From Planctomycetales bacterium (GTDB lineage Bacteria; Planctomycetota; Phycisphaerae; SM23-33), in contig DAOVFI010000150.1 in NCBI GenBank assembly GCA_030673005.1, positions 1-6,183 of the forward strand: DNA of 6,183 bases. Direction: 5' to 3'. The stretch's first letter is position 1. Each line of letters begins with the position of its first letter. The translations under genes were made by a program, and so were the position numbers. Shown one piece after another: positions 5,235-6,183 of the stretch. The notes below the pieces were generated by a model that did no database searches, was not told where the DNA came from, and saw only the letters and a program-made list of their open reading frames with translations.

Positions 5235-5420
5235 TTACGGCAGGGGGACGTTTAAATCCCTACATATTTTCCTGGCGAGGAATTCGTGAATTTCTCGGTG
5301 TCGGGGTACGGCGGAAGTCCGTCGGGTCAGGCTGTTGAACCAGATCGAGTGATTTCCCCCTTCGCGTGCCAGAGTGCAATTGTTAGCCAGCAGATGCCGT
5401 ATAAGGTCGCGGCGTTTCAT
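5235..5420 (-). CDS. hicA: HicA family mRNA interferase toxin
   Basis: Small double-stranded-RNA-binding-fold ribonuclease that cleaves mRNA and halts translation when freed from HicB. 61 residues, normal for the family. It begins MKRRDLIRHL, and the catalytic histidine lies in REGGNHSIWFN (H24). The family tail SAVPRHREIHEFLARKICRDL (36-56) is complete, so the toxin looks active. Its ATG overlaps the stop of hicB (shared ATGA, 5420-5417), and no separate ribosome site is seen, so translation is probably coupled to the antitoxin. The order antitoxin-then-toxin is the reverse of the E. coli hicAB arrangement but is seen in many hic loci. A GC-rich hairpin follows the stop. Confidence 0.93.
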   Translation of the reverse strand: MKRRDLIRHLLANNCTLAREGGNHSIWFNSLTRRTSAVPRHREIHEFLARKICRDLNVPLP

Positions 5421-5638
5421 GCTTCGACCGTCAGCTCTTCCCTGAGGACATCTTTGTCGGTGTCCTGTTCTTCCGCCAGTTGGCGGTTGGTTTCAAGGAT
5501 GAGTTGCACGGCCTCACGAAGATTCGCCCTGGCCTCATCGAGCGTCTTTCCCTGCGTGTTGGCGCCGGGCAGTTCCTCAACGTAGGCTACGTACCAATCG
5601 CCCATCTTTTTGTACACGGCTGTGAAAGAATTTGTCAT
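5417..5638 (-). CDS. hicB: HicB family antitoxin
   Basis: Antitoxin that binds and blocks HicA. 73 residues starting MTNSFTAVYKKMGDWYVAYVEE; the sequence ELPGANTQGKTLDEARANLREAVQLILE (21-48) is the HicB_lk pseudo-RNase H fold. There is no added C-terminal ribbon-helix-helix or HTH domain, so this is the short form; DNA binding and autoregulation may be missing or supplied differently. The frame is open further upstream, but ATG 5638-5636 matches where the family begins. It also lies about 30 bases below the start expected from the -10 box at 5680-5675, which excludes the alternative ATG at 5671. No good Shine-Dalgarno site precedes it (an AGGGG is about 20 bases up). It overlaps hicA by four bases and follows the ilvC stop by 77 bases. 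Confidence 0.92.
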   Translation of the reverse strand: MTNSFTAVYKKMGDWYVAYVEELPGANTQGKTLDEARANLREAVQLILETNRQLAEEQDTDKDVLREELTVEA

Positions 5639-5674
5639 TGGCGCACCATTATTGCTACCCCTGCTTTTCATACC

Positions 5675-5680
5675 ATTATA
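5675..5680 (-). promoter_or_regulatory. -10 box for hicBA
   Basis: TATAAT on the - strand (ATTATA on +) lies in the 77-base gap between ilvC and hicB. No recognisable -35 lies 17 bases upstream (CCCCAG there). Transcription would begin near 5668, giving a leader of about 30 bases to the hicB ATG. The pair could also be read through from ilvC, since no terminator separates them. Confidence 0.4.
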
Positions 5681-5715
5681 TACAATCAAAGGCGAGTCTG
5701 GGGTTGCGTTTGTGA

Positions 5716-6183
5716 TTAATTCGCCTTTCTTCCCGCGACGCCTTTGGTGGCTTTGGTGATTTTTCTGGCTTTTTCTTTCGGGCGGAGGGCGCGGGTGGCT
5801 GCACCGGCGCGCCACATCTCGGAATTGCCCATTACCGACAGTTCCTTGTCCAGGCGTTTGCGGTAGTCGGCCTTGCCGCAGACGGTCAGGACTCGCTTTG
5901 TCTCGACGCCGCCGGCGACACGTTTGTAGAGTTCCTTAAAAACGGGCATGACGGCCTTTTTGAACTTGCCCTTCCAGTCCAGCGCGCCGCGCTGGGCGGT
6001 GGCGGAGCAGTTGGCGTACATCCAGTCCATGCCGTTCTCATCGACCAGGCGGATGAGGCTTTGTGTCAGTTCCTCGACGGTTTCGTTGAAGGCCTCGGAC
6101 GGGCTGTGGCCGTGCTTGCGCAGCGTGTCGTACTGGGCCTCCATGATGCCCGCAAGTGCGCCCATCAGCACGCCGCGCTCGCC
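5716..6183 (-). CDS. ilvC: Ketol-acid reductoisomerase, C-terminal part, cut by the window edge
   Basis: NADPH- and Mg2+-dependent enzyme of valine, leucine and isoleucine synthesis; it isomerises and reduces acetolactate or acetohydroxybutyrate. Only the knotted C-terminal domain is in the window. The frame is open to the edge (Gly-Glu-Arg-Gly before the GTG at 6171), so that GTG is internal. GERGVLMGALAGIMEAQYD includes a metal-site glutamate. SPSEAFNETVEE holds the ExxxE pair, and NCSATAQRGALDW holds the substrate serine. From memory these strings, with the block ending SEMWRAGAATRALRP, resemble the yeast Ilv5-like group of class I enzymes more than the E. coli enzyme. After RALRP come about 20 extra residues, very Lys/Arg-rich, partly built on a tandem 9-bp repeat (5742-5750, 5751-5759). 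NADPH domain and gene start lie outside. Confidence 0.96.
   Translation of the reverse strand, partial: GERGVLMGALAGIMEAQYDTLRKHGHSPSEAFNETVEELTQSLIRLVDENGMDWMYANCSATAQRGALDWKGKFKKAVMPVFKELYKRVAGGVETKRVLTVCGKADYRKRLDKELSVMGNSEMWRAGAATRALRPKEKARKITKATKGVAGRKAN

Noticed and set aside
5639..5815. N-terminal extension of HicB to an upstream ATG
   Set aside because: The extra 59 residues overlap the end of ilvC, have low-complexity basic composition and lie upstream of the likely promoter; the family begins at the ATG at 5638.

Overview
The window looks like chromosomal DNA of a Gram-negative-type, GC-rich bacterium. A lipoprotein with an OmpA domain, a prepilin peptidase and Rho all point to a diderm. 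A Planctomycetota-like origin (Phycisphaerae or relatives) is my best guess, from the type of IlvC and from the weak Shine-Dalgarno use; it is an inference from general resemblance and no search was run.

Layout, left to right. On the + strand: the C-terminal half of a prepilin peptidase (cut by the window edge); a small two-helix membrane protein (597-950); a terminator-like hairpin and then a promoter; an OmpA-domain lipoprotein (1185-1856); a hairpin-rich 292-base gap holding a MITE-like element with 19-bp inverted ends (1902-2112); hisA (2149-2868); and rho (3060-4253). Next comes a 541-base stretch without genes (4254-4794). It holds a G-tract cluster straight after rho, a possible structured RNA, and a second inverted-repeat element (4541-4784) containing six hairpins. 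On the - strand, reading leftward from the right edge: the 3' part of ilvC (5716-6183), a hicB-hicA toxin-antitoxin pair with overlapping ends (5638-5235), and a small membrane protein with two DnaJ-like CxxCxGxG motifs (5052-4795). The + and - gene groups converge on the repeat-rich region.

How the genes work together: they do not form one pathway. HisA (histidine synthesis), IlvC (branched-chain amino acid synthesis) and Rho (transcription termination) are housekeeping genes. The prepilin peptidase serves type IV pili or type II secretion, and the OmpA lipoprotein ties the outer membrane to peptidoglycan. HicBA is an accessory stress or stability module lying directly downstream of ilvC. 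I find no clear new multi-gene system. The most unusual content is in the non-coding DNA (two unrelated inverted-repeat elements, a possible G-quadruplex, a candidate folded RNA) and in the small cysteine-motif membrane protein.
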